This document shows, piece after piece, positions 23,291 to 33,900 of a DNA stretch of 64,000 nucleotides. The first letter of the stretch is position 1. Each line of letters opens with the position of its first letter. Origin of the DNA: a bacterium (GTDB lineage: Bacteria; Zixibacteria; MSB-5A5; GN15; FEB-12); the NCBI GenBank assembly GCA_020444475.1, contig JAHLKV010000005.1:62001-126000 (forward strand), read 5' to 3'. Below the pieces are notes generated by a model. The model was given only the letters and a program-made list of their open reading frames with translations. It was not told where the DNA came from and made no database searches. A program made the position numbers and the translations under genes.

Positions 23291-24049
23291 ATGAATTTCA
23301 TTATCCTGTCCGAAGAGGACGCGATCGGCGACGGACGCTACCGTTTGACCGACCACCGCGCGGAGCATATTCGCTCCATTCTCAAGCTTGGTTATGAAGA
23401 TCATGTGCTGGTAGGACTGGTCGACGGTCCGCACGGGAAAGCGTTTATCCAGAAGATCGACGACGATGAAGTCATCCTGGAGTGCGAGCAGCTCTGGCTG
23501 GAAGGGCATCCGATTCCCGAAGTGACGCTGATCTGTGCTTTGCCCCGCCCGCAGATTCTCAAGCGGGTGTTGTATGTCTCGGCGATGATGGGTGTTCGGG
23601 CATTGCACCTGGTGCGGGCGAATCGGGTCGAGAAGAGCTTTTTCGAGTCCAGGATGCTGGAGCCGGAGAACTACCGGCCGCATCTGCTCGAAGGGTTAGC
23701 GCAGGGGAAACTGACGCGGCTGCCGCAGATTGAGGTGCATGATCGGTTCCGGGTCTTTTTCGAGGATACCTGGCCGAAACTCGAACAAGCAGGCAGCTCA
23801 AACATTGTCAAGGTGCTGGCCAATCCCGAAACCACGTCGACACTGCACGACCTGTGCACCCGGCCGTACGATCGGATTGCGATCGCGGTTGGACCGGAGG
23901 GGGGCTGGGTGCCGTTTGAAGTGGAGTTGATTGAGAAGGCGGGCTTTCGATCGTGTTCGCTTGGCCGGTGGACCCTTCGCGTGGAGTTCGCCGTGACGGC
24001 GGTTTTGTCGCAGCTGGAGTTGGTTCGGGTCGATGGACGCGGAGAGTAA
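23291..24049 (+). CDS. rsmE: 16S rRNA (uracil1498-N3)-methyltransferase
   Basis: SPOUT-class methyltransferase of 252 residues that methylates U1498 of 16S rRNA. N-terminal PUA-like part (residues 1-75, including DHRAEHIRSILKLGYEDHVL). The SAM-binding trefoil-knot region has IAIAVGPEGGWVPFEVELIE and SLGRWTLRVEFAVTAVLSQL, the family's GPEGG(W/F) and LG..LRxE blocks. Tyr/Phe replaces some usual residues (RVEFAV instead of RxETA). Last gene of the pgsA operon. Confidence 0.93.
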   Translation: MNFIILSEEDAIGDGRYRLTDHRAEHIRSILKLGYEDHVLVGLVDGPHGKAFIQKIDDDEVILECEQLWLEGHPIPEVTLICALPRPQILKRVLYVSAMMGVRALHLVRANRVEKSFFESRMLEPENYRPHLLEGLAQGKLTRLPQIEVHDRFRVFFEDTWPKLEQAGSSNIVKVLANPETTSTLHDLCTRPYDRIAIAVGPEGGWVPFEVELIEKAGFRSCSLGRWTLRVEFAVTAVLSQLELVRVDGRGE

Positions 24050-24205
24050 CGGTACCGGCAGAGACCCGGCACGGCTCCGGCTCGCCAACTCCTGATAGGA
24101 CCTTATCGGATCGTTCGTCAGGGGGAGACTATACTTACCTCAGGACTTCGAGAACACGAGGAGGGGGACAGGCGCGTCAGGGGAGCAGCGTTCGCGCTTG
24201 AGGGC
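24050..24205. other. Intergenic after rsmE
   Basis: No gene or clear terminator for the pgsA operon is seen; the sequence is GC-rich with short direct and inverted repeats (CCGGCA...GGCACGG). The small-RNA unit begins on its right side. Confidence 0.5.
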
Positions 24206-24242
24206 AAAAAAAACCCAGGCAAGCGAGGTTCACTTACCTGGG
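24206..24242 (-). terminator. Intrinsic terminator with eight-T tail
   Basis: Ten-base-pair stem (one G-U) with a 9-base loop followed by TTTTTTTT on the minus strand (plus-strand A-run 24206-24213). It ends the candidate small RNA. Confidence 0.8.
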
Positions 24243-24290
24243 CGGACGATATTAGGTAATCCACAGAAAGAGTAACACTTTCCGATTGCA
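24206..24290 (-). ncRNA. Candidate small RNA, about 85 nt
   Basis: On the minus strand a consensus-like promoter (24296-24323) is followed 84 bases later by an intrinsic terminator, with no gene of usual size between or downstream on that strand. The terminator stem is CCCAGGUAAG / CUUGCCUGGG (24233-24242 with 24214-24223), loop UGAACCUCG, then eight U. One pair is U-G on the minus-strand RNA but would be C-A on the plus strand, so the structure favours minus-strand transcription. A short hairpin GAAAG...CUUUC lies near the 5' end. An eight-codon frame from a GUG also fits inside, without a convincing ribosome site. Confidence 0.6.
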
Positions 24291-24295
24291 CGAGC

Positions 24296-24323
24296 ATAAT
24301 ACTAGATTTCCGTAAATTGTCAA
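24296..24323 (-). promoter_or_regulatory. Promoter of the candidate small RNA
   Basis: TTGACA (24323-24318), 16-base spacer, TATTAT (24301-24296) on the minus strand. The expected transcription start is at about 24289. No start codon with a ribosome site follows before the terminator. Confidence 0.7.
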
Positions 24324-24549
24324 GTGAAAAGTGGGGAAAAACTTCCGGGTAGCCTGGTGAACTGCCGGTGGACATTTATCCGAGTCAAGTCTCTATATGG
24401 CAACGATTTACCATTTTGTTACAGGGAAGCGGGAAGTCGCCACGAGGGTCTTTCGGAGAAAATCTGTCAGTTTTAATCCCAACCGGTGTGAAAGACCTTG
24501 TCGCAGGGAGTGCGATAGCTCAGAAACTCAGCCGGCTGTTAGGTTCAAT
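24324..24549. other. Intergenic between small RNA and nrdJ terminator
   Basis: No supported gene. GGTCTTTC and GAAAGACC segments (about 24448 and 24493) could pair over a 40-base distance, and the region is less GC-rich than neighbouring genes. Short open frames on the plus strand have no ribosome site. Confidence 0.5.
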
Positions 24550-24579
24550 AAAAAGACGGCGGGCCCTGAGCCCGCCGTC
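24550..24579 (-). terminator. nrdJ terminator
   Basis: GACGGCGGGC (24555-24564), loop CCTGA, GCCCGCCGTC (24570-24579), and five As on the left, read as a T-run on the minus strand. It lies 30 bases after the nrdJ stop. Confidence 0.85.
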
Positions 24580-24608
24580 GTCTTCACGTCTCTATGACAG
24601 CTGAGAGA

Positions 24609-27600
24609 TCAGGAGCAACCGCTGGTTGCGCCGCAGGTCTCGCACTTGAGACAGGTGCCGTTACGGACCATGGTGAAGGATCCGCATTCGCCGCACATGT
24701 CGCCTTCGTAGCCTCTCAGCCGCGCATTCCTAATTTCGAATTGGAGGCGGCTGCCACCGGCGGTACTTCCGGCAGTTGCCGACGGTGACTCTGCCGAAGC
24801 GACAAGCTCGGGCAGCGCCGACGATTTTTCATTCTCTGTAGCTGCAGTCGGATTCTCCACCGGGTGACCATGTCCGTTTCCTCCTTTGACTCCATGTCCG
24901 TTGCCGTTCCCACCGTTCTTGCCGGAAAGATCGAACCGCAGGTGCGAGGTGTGGATATCGTCCTTGGCTCGCTTGGCGGTGGTGATCTGTCCGGTTACCT
25001 GCCGGTTGGCCGGCTCCTCCTCTTCAAACTCTATCGATTCGTCGGCCGGGACACCCACCGTGTCGCCGCGAAGGTCATCTTCGGAGACATGGGCGAGGTC
25101 GTTACGACCGAGATAGGTGATAGCCAGTTCACGGAATATGTAATCGATAATCGACGTGGTCATTTTGATGTGCTTGTTGCCCTGGACGATACCGGCGGGC
25201 TCGAAGCGGCTGAACAGGAAGGCTTCGACAAACTCCTCAAGCGGCACGCCGTGCTGGAGGCCGAGTGAGACGGCGATGGCGAAGGAGTTCATGAGAGAGC
25301 GGAAGGCGGCGCCTTCGCGGTGCATGTCGAGGAAGATCTCGCCGAGAGTGCCGTCGGAATACTCACCGGTCCGCAGGTAGATCTTGTGGTTGCCGACGAC
25401 CGCTTTCTGGGTGTAGCCACCGCGGCGGTTGGGCATTTTGCGGCGTTTGGCGAGATAGCGGTAGATGATCCGCTCGGACATCTTCTCGGCAGCGCGCTCC
25501 ACCGTCAACTCCTCGTCGTCATCATCGTCATCGAGGATGGTCGACGAAAGGGGCTGGCTGAGCTTTGAGCCGTCGCGATACAACGCGACCGCCTTGTTCA
25601 TCGACTCCCACGCCAGGCGGTAGGCTTTCTTGACGTCATCGATAGTCGCTTCGGCCGGCATGTTGATGGTCTTGGAGATAGCGCCGGAGATAAACGGCTG
25701 GGCGGCGGCCATCATGCGGATGTGCGCTTCGTACGAGATATACCGCTGGCCCTTGCGGCCGCACTTGTTGGCGCAGTCGAAAACGGCCAGATGCTTCTCC
25801 TGCAGGTGCGGAGCGCCTTCGATCGTCATCGTGCCGCAGCAGTATTCATTGGCGAGTTCGATCTGCTCGCGGGTGAAACCGAGTTCGCGAAGCAGGTTGA
25901 AGTCCCAGGCATCGTACTGCTCTTCGGAGAAGCCAAGAGTCTCGCTCAGGAACTCTTCGCCGAGCGTGTACTTGTTGAAGGCGAAGGTGATGTCGAAGAC
26001 GTTGGCGAGGCTCTTCTCGATGGCGTCGAGTTCGTGTTTCGTGAAGCCCTTGGCGCCGAGCGACTCGTGGTTGATATACGGCGCCTTGCGGAGTGTCTTG
26101 TGGCCGGTCGCATAGGTAATGATGTCCCTGATCTCGTCATCGGAATAGCCGAGGTGACGCAGGGCGATCGGCACGGAGTTGTTGATGATCTTGAAGTAGC
26201 CGCCGCCGGCGAGCTTCTTGAACTTGACGAGCGCGAAGTCGGGCTCGATACCGGTGGTGTCGCAGTCCATGACGAGTCCGATCGTGCCGGTGGGGGCGAT
26301 CACAGTCGCTTGGGCGTTGCGATAACCGTACACCTCGCCCATCTCAACCGCCTTGTCCCAGACCGAGCGGGCCGCCGAAACGAGATCTTCGGGGATATAG
26401 TTCGGGTTGATCCCTTTGGGCTTGACCGTCAGGTTCTCGTACTCGGAGCGGTCGGCGTTGTAGGCCGCCCGGCGGTGGTTGCGCATGACGCGAAGCATGC
26501 TGTCGCGATTGCGATAGAAGCCGGGGAAGGCGCCCAGTTCCTTGGCCATCTCCGCCGAAGTGGCGTAGGACTGCCCGGTGAGAATGGCGGTCAGGGCGCC
26601 GGTCCAGGCCAGCCCTTCCTGCGAGTCGTACGGGATGCCCATGCGCATCAGCAGGGTGCCGATGTTGGCATAGCCGAGACCGAGGGTTCGGAATTCGTAA
26701 CTCTTCTGCGCGATGGCGCGCGACGGGAAGGACGCCATGAGAACCGAGATCTCGAGGACGGTGGTCCAGACGCGGATAGCATGCTGGTAGCCTTCGATAT
26801 CAAACGAACCGTCGGCGCGAAGAAACTTGACTACATTCAGTGAGGCCAGGTTGCAGGCGGTGTCGTCGAGAAACATGTACTCCGAGCAGGGGTTCGAGGC
26901 GTTGATCTTGCCGTCTTCGGGACAGGTGTGCCATTCATTAATGGTTGAATCGAACTGGACGCCGGGATCGGCGCAGGCCCAGGCTGCATGACAGATCTGC
27001 TCCCAGAGGACGCGAGCGGGAATCGTCTTCGAGACCGTGTTGTCGGTGCGCTTTTTGAGTTCCCAGTCGGCGTCGTCCTTGAGCGCGTTGAAGAAGCTGT
27101 TCGGGATGCGAACCGAGTTGTTGGAGTTCTGACCGGAGACGGTCAAATAGGACTCGGAGTCCCAGTTGGTGTCGAGTTCTATGAAGTCGATGTCGCCGAT
27201 ACCCTGGTCGGCCAGTTCGAGAATCTTCTTAATGTACTCCTGCGGGATATGCAGGTGGCGCGCATGGCGAAGCGCCGCCTTGAGCTGGCGGTTCTTGCTC
27301 GGGTCGGTCTCGTACACCGAATCACCGTTGGTGCCGGAGATGCGAGCGGCATCAAAAATGTCGCGCAGCTGCTGCTTGATGATGCGGGAGCCGGCGACCA
27401 AAGCCGCCACTTTCTGCTCTTCGGTTACCTTCCAATTGACAAACGACTCGACATCGGGGTGATCCAGATCGAGACAGACCATCTTGGCGGCGCGACGGGT
27501 GGTGCCGCCGGACTTGATAGCGCCCGCGGCGCGGTCGCCGATCTTGAGGAAAGACATCAGTCCCGAAGACTGGCCGCCGCCGGAGAGGCGCTCACCGGCG

Positions 27601-28271
27601 CCGCGGATGTTCGAGAAGTTGGTGCCGGTGCCGGAGCCGTACTTGAACAGACGTGCTTCGCGCACCCACAAGTCCATGATACCGCCCTCGTTGACGAGGT
27701 CGTCGTTGATCGACTGGATGAAGCAGGCGTGCGGTTGCGGGTGTTCGTAGGCGTTTTTGGCCTGGGTCAGGGTGTGCGTGACGGGATCGACGAAGTAGTG
27801 TCCCTGGGCGTGGCCGGAGATACCGTAGGCGAAATGCAGGCCGGTGTTGAACCACTGCGGACTGTTGGGCGCGGCGATCTGGGCGGCCAGCATGTAGCAC
27901 AGCTCGTCATAAAACGCCTGCGCGTCGGCTTCGGTCGAGAAGTAGCCGTGGGCTTCGCCCCAATGACGCCAGCAGCCGGCAAGGCGGTGAAAAACCTGGC
28001 GGGCATCGGTCTCGCAGCCGCTGACCGGTTCACCTTTGTTGTCGAGCACAGGCTTGCCGTGTTCGTCTTTCTGCGGCACGCCGGCCTTGCGGAAGTACTT
28101 CTGGGCAAGGATATCAACCGCCACCTGGGACCAGCTCTCGGGGACATCTATGTTTTCCAGTTTGAAGACAGTCGACCCGTCGGGATTTTTTATCTCGGAA
28201 GAGCGCTTGACGAAATTGATGCGAGTGTATGGTGACTCGCCTTCACGGGTGAAATAGCGCTTAATGTTCAC
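24609..28271 (-). CDS. nrdJ: Vitamin B12-dependent (class II) ribonucleoside-diphosphate reductase
   Basis: Cytoplasmic adenosylcobalamin-dependent enzyme that reduces ribonucleotides to deoxyribonucleotides, 1220 residues, the length of the long NrdJ type. The central barrel has [20 protein letters not shown] with the active-site Asn/Cys/Glu triad, and [12 protein letters not shown] and [19 protein letters not shown] segments. The C-terminus has a Gly/Asn/His-rich linker (about 1150-1175) and a zinc ribbon with CGECGS and [14 protein letters not shown], which probably carries the shuttle cysteines. GTG 28271 has AGGAGG 7 bases upstream. A candidate NrdR box lies 180 bases upstream and a strong terminator follows. 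No other ribonucleotide reductase is in the window. Confidence 0.97.
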   Translation of the reverse strand: MNIKRYFTREGESPYTRINFVKRSSEIKNPDGSTVFKLENIDVPESWSQVAVDILAQKYFRKAGVPQKDEHGKPVLDNKGEPVSGCETDARQVFHRLAGCWRHWGEAHGYFSTEADAQAFYDELCYMLAAQIAAPNSPQWFNTGLHFAYGISGHAQGHYFVDPVTHTLTQAKNAYEHPQPHACFIQSINDDLVNEGGIMDLWVREARLFKYGSGTGTNFSNIRGAGERLSGGGQSSGLMSFLKIGDRAAGAIKSGGTTRRAAKMVCLDLDHPDVESFVNWKVTEEQKVAALVAGSRIIKQQLRDIFDAARISGTNGDSVYETDPSKNRQLKAALRHARHLHIPQEYIKKILELADQGIGDIDFIELDTNWDSESYLTVSGQNSNNSVRIPNSFFNALKDDADWELKKRTDNTVSKTIPARVLWEQICHAAWACADPGVQFDSTINEWHTCPEDGKINASNPCSEYMFLDDTACNLASLNVVKFLRADGSFDIEGYQHAIRVWTTVLEISVLMASFPSRAIAQKSYEFRTLGLGYANIGTLLMRMGIPYDSQEGLAWTGALTAILTGQSYATSAEMAKELGAFPGFYRNRDSMLRVMRNHRRAAYNADRSEYENLTVKPKGINPNYIPEDLVSAARSVWDKAVEMGEVYGYRNAQATVIAPTGTIGLVMDCDTTGIEPDFALVKFKKLAGGGYFKIINNSVPIALRHLGYSDDEIRDIITYATGHKTLRKAPYINHESLGAKGFTKHELDAIEKSLANVFDITFAFNKYTLGEEFLSETLGFSEEQYDAWDFNLLRELGFTREQIELANEYCCGTMTIEGAPHLQEKHLAVFDCANKCGRKGQRYISYEAHIRMMAAAQPFISGAISKTINMPAEATIDDVKKAYRLAWESMNKAVALYRDGSKLSQPLSSTILDDDDDDEELTVERAAEKMSERIIYRYLAKRRKMPNRRGGYTQKAVVGNHKIYLRTGEYSDGTLGEIFLDMHREGAAFRSLMNSFAIAVSLGLQHGVPLEEFVEAFLFSRFEPAGIVQGNKHIKMTTSIIDYIFRELAITYLGRNDLAHVSEDDLRGDTVGVPADESIEFEEEEPANRQVTGQITTAKRAKDDIHTSHLRFDLSGKNGGNGNGHGVKGGNGHGHPVENPTAATENEKSSALPELVASAESPSATAGSTAGGSRLQFEIRNARLRGYEGDMCGECGSFTMVRNGTCLKCETCGATSGCS

Positions 28272-28938
28272 TAAAAGCCTCCTGCTTGTTCTTCGGTGTC
28301 CAAATCCCGTGGTTTCGGAATCCCCCTTTGAGCCGGCGCCAAAACGCTCAGCGCAACCGTCCGTGGTTGCAGATCGAAGCCGAGAATATCTTCATATAGG
28401 AGCTTCAGCAGATTTACTGACCGTTTGATAGCCCTGCCGCTCAAAGTGGGCACAACATATTGTGTTCACGGGGTACCACCTACTAAAAATTGTAGGAATT
28501 TTAAGGAATCTGTAGTCGCTTGTCGGGCAAGCACCTAACGAACACGCGCGATTGTGTGTTTTTTTGATGAGCGCGAACGAGGTCGACGGCGCAAGAAATT
28601 GAACTCCCTAACTACATGCTAACAAAAATTTTATGGCGGCCCAAATCCGAAGGGGTGGTTCCTGCGATCCACGATTTACTTTGTTAGGATGCCAGTGCGT
28701 TGTTCTCCAAGTAGTTGCGAAGGTTTGCACAAATGCCCCACAGGATGTCCACAGGTTGTCGTCATTCTGGGGTAATCACGATTGGCTTAGTTGTGTTTTG
28801 CGCGACCCAAATGCGAGCGCGTGCAAGCTGTCCGAGTGTGGTTCGCCGGTACATTAATGACATACTCGACGGATCGGCCGGGGATACGGTGCGCGTCGAG
28901 AAAAAGAGCCGATGGGGGCAGGGTCGGTTGCAATAGTC
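28272..28938. other. Divergent regulatory region of nrdJ and ctaB
   Basis: About 660 bases with no supported gene. The left part is the nrdJ leader with the candidate NrdR box; the centre is unstructured to my eye, with several short frames lacking ribosome sites; the right part leads into the ctaB promoter. Confidence 0.55.
28452..28465. promoter_or_regulatory. Candidate NrdR box upstream of nrdJ
   Basis: ACAACATATTGTGT resembles the NrdR consensus (ACACwATATATwGTGT-like). A weaker palindromic element, CTACTAAAAATTGTAG, lies at 28480-28495, 29 bases centre to centre; NrdR boxes usually come as pairs about three helical turns apart. No nrdR gene is in the window. Confidence 0.5.
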
Positions 28939-28967
28939 TTGAGCTTTCTTCGTTGATCGTTTATAAT
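28939..28967 (+). promoter_or_regulatory. Promoter of ctaB
   Basis: TTGAGC (28939-28944), 17 bases, TATAAT (28962-28967). It would start a leader of about 130 bases before the ctaB GTG. Confidence 0.65.
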
Positions 28968-28975
28968 GGTGAACA

Positions 28976-29028
28976 TTGACCGATTTTAGCGCGGAACCTT
29001 CGCGGGGTGTCTGCGTTTGATCGGTCAA
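28976..29028 (+). promoter_or_regulatory. Stem-loop at the 5' end of the ctaB leader
   Basis: TTGACCGAT (28976-28984) pairs perfectly with ATCGGTCAA (29020-29028), starting about two bases after the predicted transcription start. It may stabilise the mRNA or regulate translation; no known riboswitch is recognised. Confidence 0.4.
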
Positions 29029-29104
29029 CGCGTTTCTTGGACAGGCCACGCGTCGGTTTCGTGTAGCCTGGCGCTTTCCGCAGTGAGCATACAAAAGGAT
29101 ACTT

Positions 29105-29989
29105 GTGATACGTGATTATCTGGCGCTGACGAAACCAACCATCATGTTGTTGGTGGTGTTTACCGGCGCGACGGCGTTGCTGGTGGAAGGCAGTCTGGTG
29201 CACGAACCGATCCGGGCGCTGCTGTTTCTTCTTGGTTTATACCTGACCGGTGGTTCGGCCAATGCCCTCAATCAGTATTTCGAGCGTGATATCGATGCGC
29301 GTATGACGCGCACGAGCAAACGTCGACCGCTCCCGCAGAAGCGAATCGCGGCGGGGCGAGCGCTGTTTTTCTCGCTGACGATCGGTCTGGTCGGGGTGGC
29401 GATGCTGGCGGCGCTGTTCAACTGGCTGACTGCGGCGCTTTCCCTTTCGACCATACTCTTCTATGGATTTTTCTACACCCTGTATCTGAAACCCCGCACA
29501 CCGCAGAATATCGTTATCGGTGGTGCGGCAGGGGCGATGGCGCCGGTGGGCGCCTGGACGGCGGCGACCGGTGCGATGGGCGTCGAGCCGTGGCTGATGT
29601 TCCTGATCGTCTTTTTGTGGACGCCGCCGCACTTCTGGGCGCTGGCGCTGTACTGCAAGGACGACTATGTCAAGGCCCGGCTGCCCATGATGCCGGTGGT
29701 GAAGGGGGAAGAAGCGACGCTGAAGAAGATTCTCGTCTATACCACGCTATTAATAGGTGTCTCGGTCGTACCCGTTTTCTACGGCGCCGGCTGGCTGTAT
29801 CTTCCGGTGGCATTGTACCTCGGCTGGAAATTGTGGGCGCTGGCGATGCGGGCCTGGCGGGCACGTGAGGAAAAGGCCTATCGGGCATTGTTTGGATATT
29901 CCATTTTGTACCTGTTCGGTTTGTTTCTGGCGATGATTGCCGACGCGCTGTTGATTCGCTTCGCGGGTCTGCCCGGCGTGTGGTCGTAG
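29105..29989 (+). CDS. ctaB: Protoheme IX farnesyltransferase (heme O synthase)
   Basis: Inner-membrane UbiA-superfamily prenyltransferase, 294 residues, that converts heme b to heme o, the precursor of heme a for the caa3 oxidase encoded downstream. The first Asp-rich motif is NQYFERDIDARMTRTSKRRP (56-75), the second lies around FWALALYCKDDYVKARLPMM. About nine membrane helices are visible. GTG 29105 has AAGGA upstream. It has its own promoter and is separated from actA by 309 bases with a second promoter, so it is not strictly in the act operon. Confidence 0.95.
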   Translation: MIRDYLALTKPTIMLLVVFTGATALLVEGSLVHEPIRALLFLLGLYLTGGSANALNQYFERDIDARMTRTSKRRPLPQKRIAAGRALFFSLTIGLVGVAMLAALFNWLTAALSLSTILFYGFFYTLYLKPRTPQNIVIGGAAGAMAPVGAWTAATGAMGVEPWLMFLIVFLWTPPHFWALALYCKDDYVKARLPMMPVVKGEEATLKKILVYTTLLIGVSVVPVFYGAGWLYLPVALYLGWKLWALAMRAWRAREEKAYRALFGYSILYLFGLFLAMIADALLIRFAGLPGVWS

Positions 29990-30298
29990 CCGCAGTAACA
30001 TATCGTTGGTGGGTGATGTGTGAGGGCTGGTCCGGGGTGTGATTGACGTTTCCCCGTAAGTGACATTCAAAGACCCAAAGAGTATACGATAAAGTATACA
30101 TTTGGTGTTGTAACCGTGTCGCTCCCATGCATTTTGTGAAAAAACAACATTGACAGAAAAGACGCTTTTGGCTATCGTGGCTTCCAAACCTGAGAGCACG
30201 ATCGAATCAGCATGGTAAACATTCCTCCAGTTTGTCCATTCTACCGGGGGACGCCTATTGTGTGCTGTTTGTGAATTAAGTAACAAGGACCTCTTCCG
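29990..30298. other. Intergenic between ctaB and actA
   Basis: No gene seen. It contains the promoter at 30150-30178 and ends with the AAGGA site of actA at about 30283. A GTATAC-rich segment (30084-30099) is an imperfect palindrome. Confidence 0.6.
30150..30178 (+). promoter_or_regulatory. Promoter of the act-cox operon
   Basis: TTGACA (30150-30155), 17 bases, TATCGT (30173-30178). It gives a leader of about 115 bases before actA. Confidence 0.55.
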
Positions 30299-30946
30299 GT
30301 GGCGCAGATATTTCCCAAATGGGCGAATAAGATCCCTCTTTTAGCTGCATTGGTGGTCGTGTTCGGCGGAGCCGCCCTGGTTGGTTTCGTGTGGTATTAT
30401 TTTTCGCCGGAGTACACCGATGTCGGGTATCGCCCGACCCAGCCCGTACCGTTCAGTCACAAGCTGCACGCCGGCGATCTCGGCATGGACTGCCGCTACT
30501 GTCATAACACCGTCGAACAGACGGCCTGGGCGGCAGTGCCCCCCACCACGACCTGTATGAACTGCCACAAGCTTGTCCTTCCCGAAAGTGAGAAGCTCCT
30601 GCCGGTGCGCGAGAGTTTTGCGACCGGTCGCCCGATAGAATGGGTGCGCGTGCACAAGATTCCCGACTACGCGTTTTTCAATCACGGCGTCCATGTCCGC
30701 GCCGGTGTGGGCTGTTTCAGCTGCCACGGCAATGTCCGTCAAATGGAAATCGTGAAGCAGGAGGAGCCGCTCTCGATGGGCTGGTGCCTGGACTGCCATC
30801 GCAATCCCGATCAATTCCTTCGCCCTCTCGATGAGGTCACCAACATGGAGTGGACGCCGCCCGCCGATCAGGAAGAGTTTGCGAAGAGGGTGAAAGCTGA
30901 GCGCACTATCAACCCGCCGACCGACTGCTCGGGGTGTCACCGATGA
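30299..30946 (+). CDS. actA: Alternative complex III pentaheme cytochrome c subunit
   Basis: Membrane-anchored multiheme cytochrome c, 215 residues, the ActA subunit of quinol:cytochrome c oxidoreductase (alternative complex III). One N-terminal helix (14-33) anchors it; five CxxCH sites follow: CRYCH (65-69), CMNCH (86-90), CFSCH (139-143), CLDCH (163-167) and CSGCH (near 211). Electrons from the iron-sulfur subunit pass over these hemes towards the oxidase. GTG 30299 has AAGGA about 11 bases upstream. The stop overlaps actB. Confidence 0.94.
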   Translation: MAQIFPKWANKIPLLAALVVVFGGAALVGFVWYYFSPEYTDVGYRPTQPVPFSHKLHAGDLGMDCRYCHNTVEQTAWAAVPPTTTCMNCHKLVLPESEKLLPVRESFATGRPIEWVRVHKIPDYAFFNHGVHVRAGVGCFSCHGNVRQMEIVKQEEPLSMGWCLDCHRNPDQFLRPLDEVTNMEWTPPADQEEFAKRVKAERTINPPTDCSGCHR

Positions 30947-33900
30947 AGAAACGTATTCCGATGACGATAAAGACAACCGGCAAGGAGTACTGGCGGTCGC
31001 TCGACCAGTTGGCCGAGACCCCGCAGTACCGGGAATTCCTGCATCGGGAGTTCCCCGAAGGCGCTTCGGAAATGGGCAACGAGTGGTCGCGGCGCAGTTT
31101 CCTGACATTAATGGGAGCGTCGATCGCCCTGGCCGGTCTGGCCGGGTGCCGTCGGCCGGTCGAGAAGATCGTGCCGTATGTCGAGCGTCCCGAAGAGGTG
31201 ATCCCGGGTGAGCCGCTGACCTTCGCGACCAACATGCCGTTCGGCACGGCCGCCTACGGTTTGCTTTCGCGCTCCAACGATGGTCGTCCGACCAAGCTCG
31301 AAGGCAACCCGGAGCATCCGTCGACCCTCGGCGGCGCCAACGTCTTCATTCAGGCGGCGATACTCGGTCTGTATGATCCCGATCGCTCGCAGCAACCGAT
31401 GCAGAAGGGCGTCAAGAGCGACTGGGATGCATTTGTCGACTTCTACCGAAGCCAGTTACACCAGCGCTATCTCGACAACAAGGGCGAGGGGCTGGCGGTG
31501 TTGTCCGAGTCGTTCGCGTCGCCGACCATGGCGCGGTTGAAAGCGGCGTTCGAAAAGAACTTCCCGCGCGCCCGCTGGGCGACCTACGAACCGATTTCCG
31601 AAGAGAATTCCTACGACGGTATAGAAATCGCGACCGGCCGTGACTATCAGCCGGTCTATCATTTCGACAAAGCCAAAACGATCCTCGCGCTTGACAGTGA
31701 CTTCCTCGGTCGCGAGGGCAACACCGTCGCCAACGCACGCGGGTTCGCATCGACGCGCAAAGTCGAGTCGAAAAAAGACGGCATGAGCCGGCTGTATGTA
31801 GCCGAGAGCAGCTACACGATCACCGGCGGCATGGCCGACCATCGCTATCGCCTGAAGTCGGGCGACGTTGGTCCGTTTGCGATTGCCGTGGCGAAGGAGC
31901 TGCAGAAGCAGGGTGTTCGGATCGACGGATATGGTGATGTCACAGTCGATGGTTCGCATTTCGACTCCACATGGATTCGGGTGGTGGCGGAGGATCTCCG
32001 CGCTGCCGGCGCCAATGCGATCGTCATCGCCGGGCACGGCCAGCCGGCATGGGTGCATGCGCTGGTCTATGCGATCAACCATGCGTTGAACGCGAGTGGC
32101 ACGACGGTGGAGTATCATGAGATGCGCGATGTGTCTCGTCCGCGCCGGGCGCAAGTCAAAGATCTGGTGGCGGCGATGAATGCCGGCTCGGTGGAGACGC
32201 TGCTGATTATCGGCGGCGATCCGGTGTACAACGCGCCGGTCGACCTGTCGTTTGGTTCCGCACTCGGCAAAGTCAAAAACACGATTCATCTCTCGGCGTA
32301 CAACGATGATACGTCGCGCCAGTGCACGTGGCATCTGCCGCGCACGCATTTCCTCGAAAGCTGGGGGGATGTGCGGTCGTTTGACGGGACGCTCGGTGTG
32401 GTACAGCCGTTGATCGAACCGCTGTTCGCCTCGCGCAGTGATATAGAATTTCTTTCGCTCATTAATAGTGGCACGCTGTCCGCAGGTTATGATGCGGTCC
32501 GCGAGACCTGGCAGTCGGTCCTTGGCGGCGGCGGTTTCGAAAACGCCTGGCGCGTGGTGCTTCACGACGGACTGCTGAAAGACTCCGCATCGAAACCGTC
32601 GAAACCAAACCCGCGTTCGGGCGAGATCGCTCGTGCAATTCGTCCGGTGAAGGCAAGCGAGGGACTCGAAGTCACGTTCAAATCGTCAAACACGTTTGAC
32701 GGACGGTTCGCCAACAACGGCTGGCTGCAGGAGCTCCCCGACGCCATGACGAAGCTGGCGTGGGACAACGCGGCCTTGATTAGTCAAAGCACGGCGAAGA
32801 AGTTCGGTGTCAATAACGAGGATATGGTTCGGCTCGACCTGGGCGGCCGTTCGCTGGAGACAGTGGTCTGGATATCGCCGGGCCATGCCGATGATTCCGT
32901 GACGTTGCTGCTCGGCTACGGCCGCGAGAAGCTTGGTCGGGTGGCCGACGGTGTTGGGTTCAACACGTACGCGCTCCGGACATTCGACGCGCCGTATATC
33001 GTTCCCGGCGGTAACATGCAGCGGACCGGCGGCACGTACGAACTGGCCACCACGCAGGATCACGGCAGCATGGAGGGTCGGCCGATCGTTCGAGAGACGA
33101 CCCTGGCCGAGTATCAGAGCTCGGATACGCCGCACTTTTACCCGGACAAGCCGCACCATCCGCCGCTCGTGCCGCTGTGGGATGAGCATTCGTATGACGA
33201 AGGCTACCAGTGGGGAATGGTGATCGACCTGAACTCCTGTATCGGCTGCAATGCCTGTACGGTGGCCTGTCAGAGCGAGAACAATATCCCGATTGTCGGC
33301 AAGGAACAGGTGCGCCACGGCCGCGAGATGCACTGGATTCGTCTCGACCGATACTATGCTTCGGAGCCGGGCAATCCGGCGGGAATGGATGAGCCGGAGA
33401 CGGTCTTCCAGCCGATGGCCTGTCAGCACTGTGAAAACGCCCCGTGCGAATCGGTTTGTCCGGTGGCGGCGACTGTGCACGACAAGGAGGGCCTGAATGT
33501 GATGGTCTATAACCGCTGTATCGGGACGCGCTATTGCTCGAACAACTGCCCGTACAAGGTGCGGCGGTTCAACTTCTTCAACTACACCAAGGACTATCCG
33601 GAAATCTACAAGATGACGCAGAACCCGGATGTGACGGTTCGGTCGCGCGGTGTGATGGAGAAGTGTACGTATTGCATTCAGCGCATCAGCCACGCCAAGA
33701 TCGGCGCCAAGGCTCAGGGTCGGACGGTAGCCGACGGCGAGATCCAGACGGCGTGCCAGCAGGCCTGTCCGGCGAAGGCGATTACGTTCGGCAATATCAA
33801 TGATCCGGAGAGCGCGGTCGCCAAAGCGAAAAAGATCAATCGTGATTACCGTGTGCTCGAAGAGTACAACATCAAGCCGCGGACCTCGTATCTGGCGCGG

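Noticed and set aside
24118..24604. Small frames in the gap between rsmE and nrdJ
   Set aside because: They cross the terminator and promoter of the candidate small RNA and show no coding character.
25722..28235. Long open frames (373 and 415 codons) opposite nrdJ
   Set aside because: They are antisense shadows of a clear GC-rich gene, with low-complexity Val/Gly/Asp composition and no domains.
28740..28760. DnaA-box-like sequence near GTCCACAGG, possible origin
   Set aside because: A single imperfect box, no cluster, no AT-rich unwinding element and no dnaA nearby.
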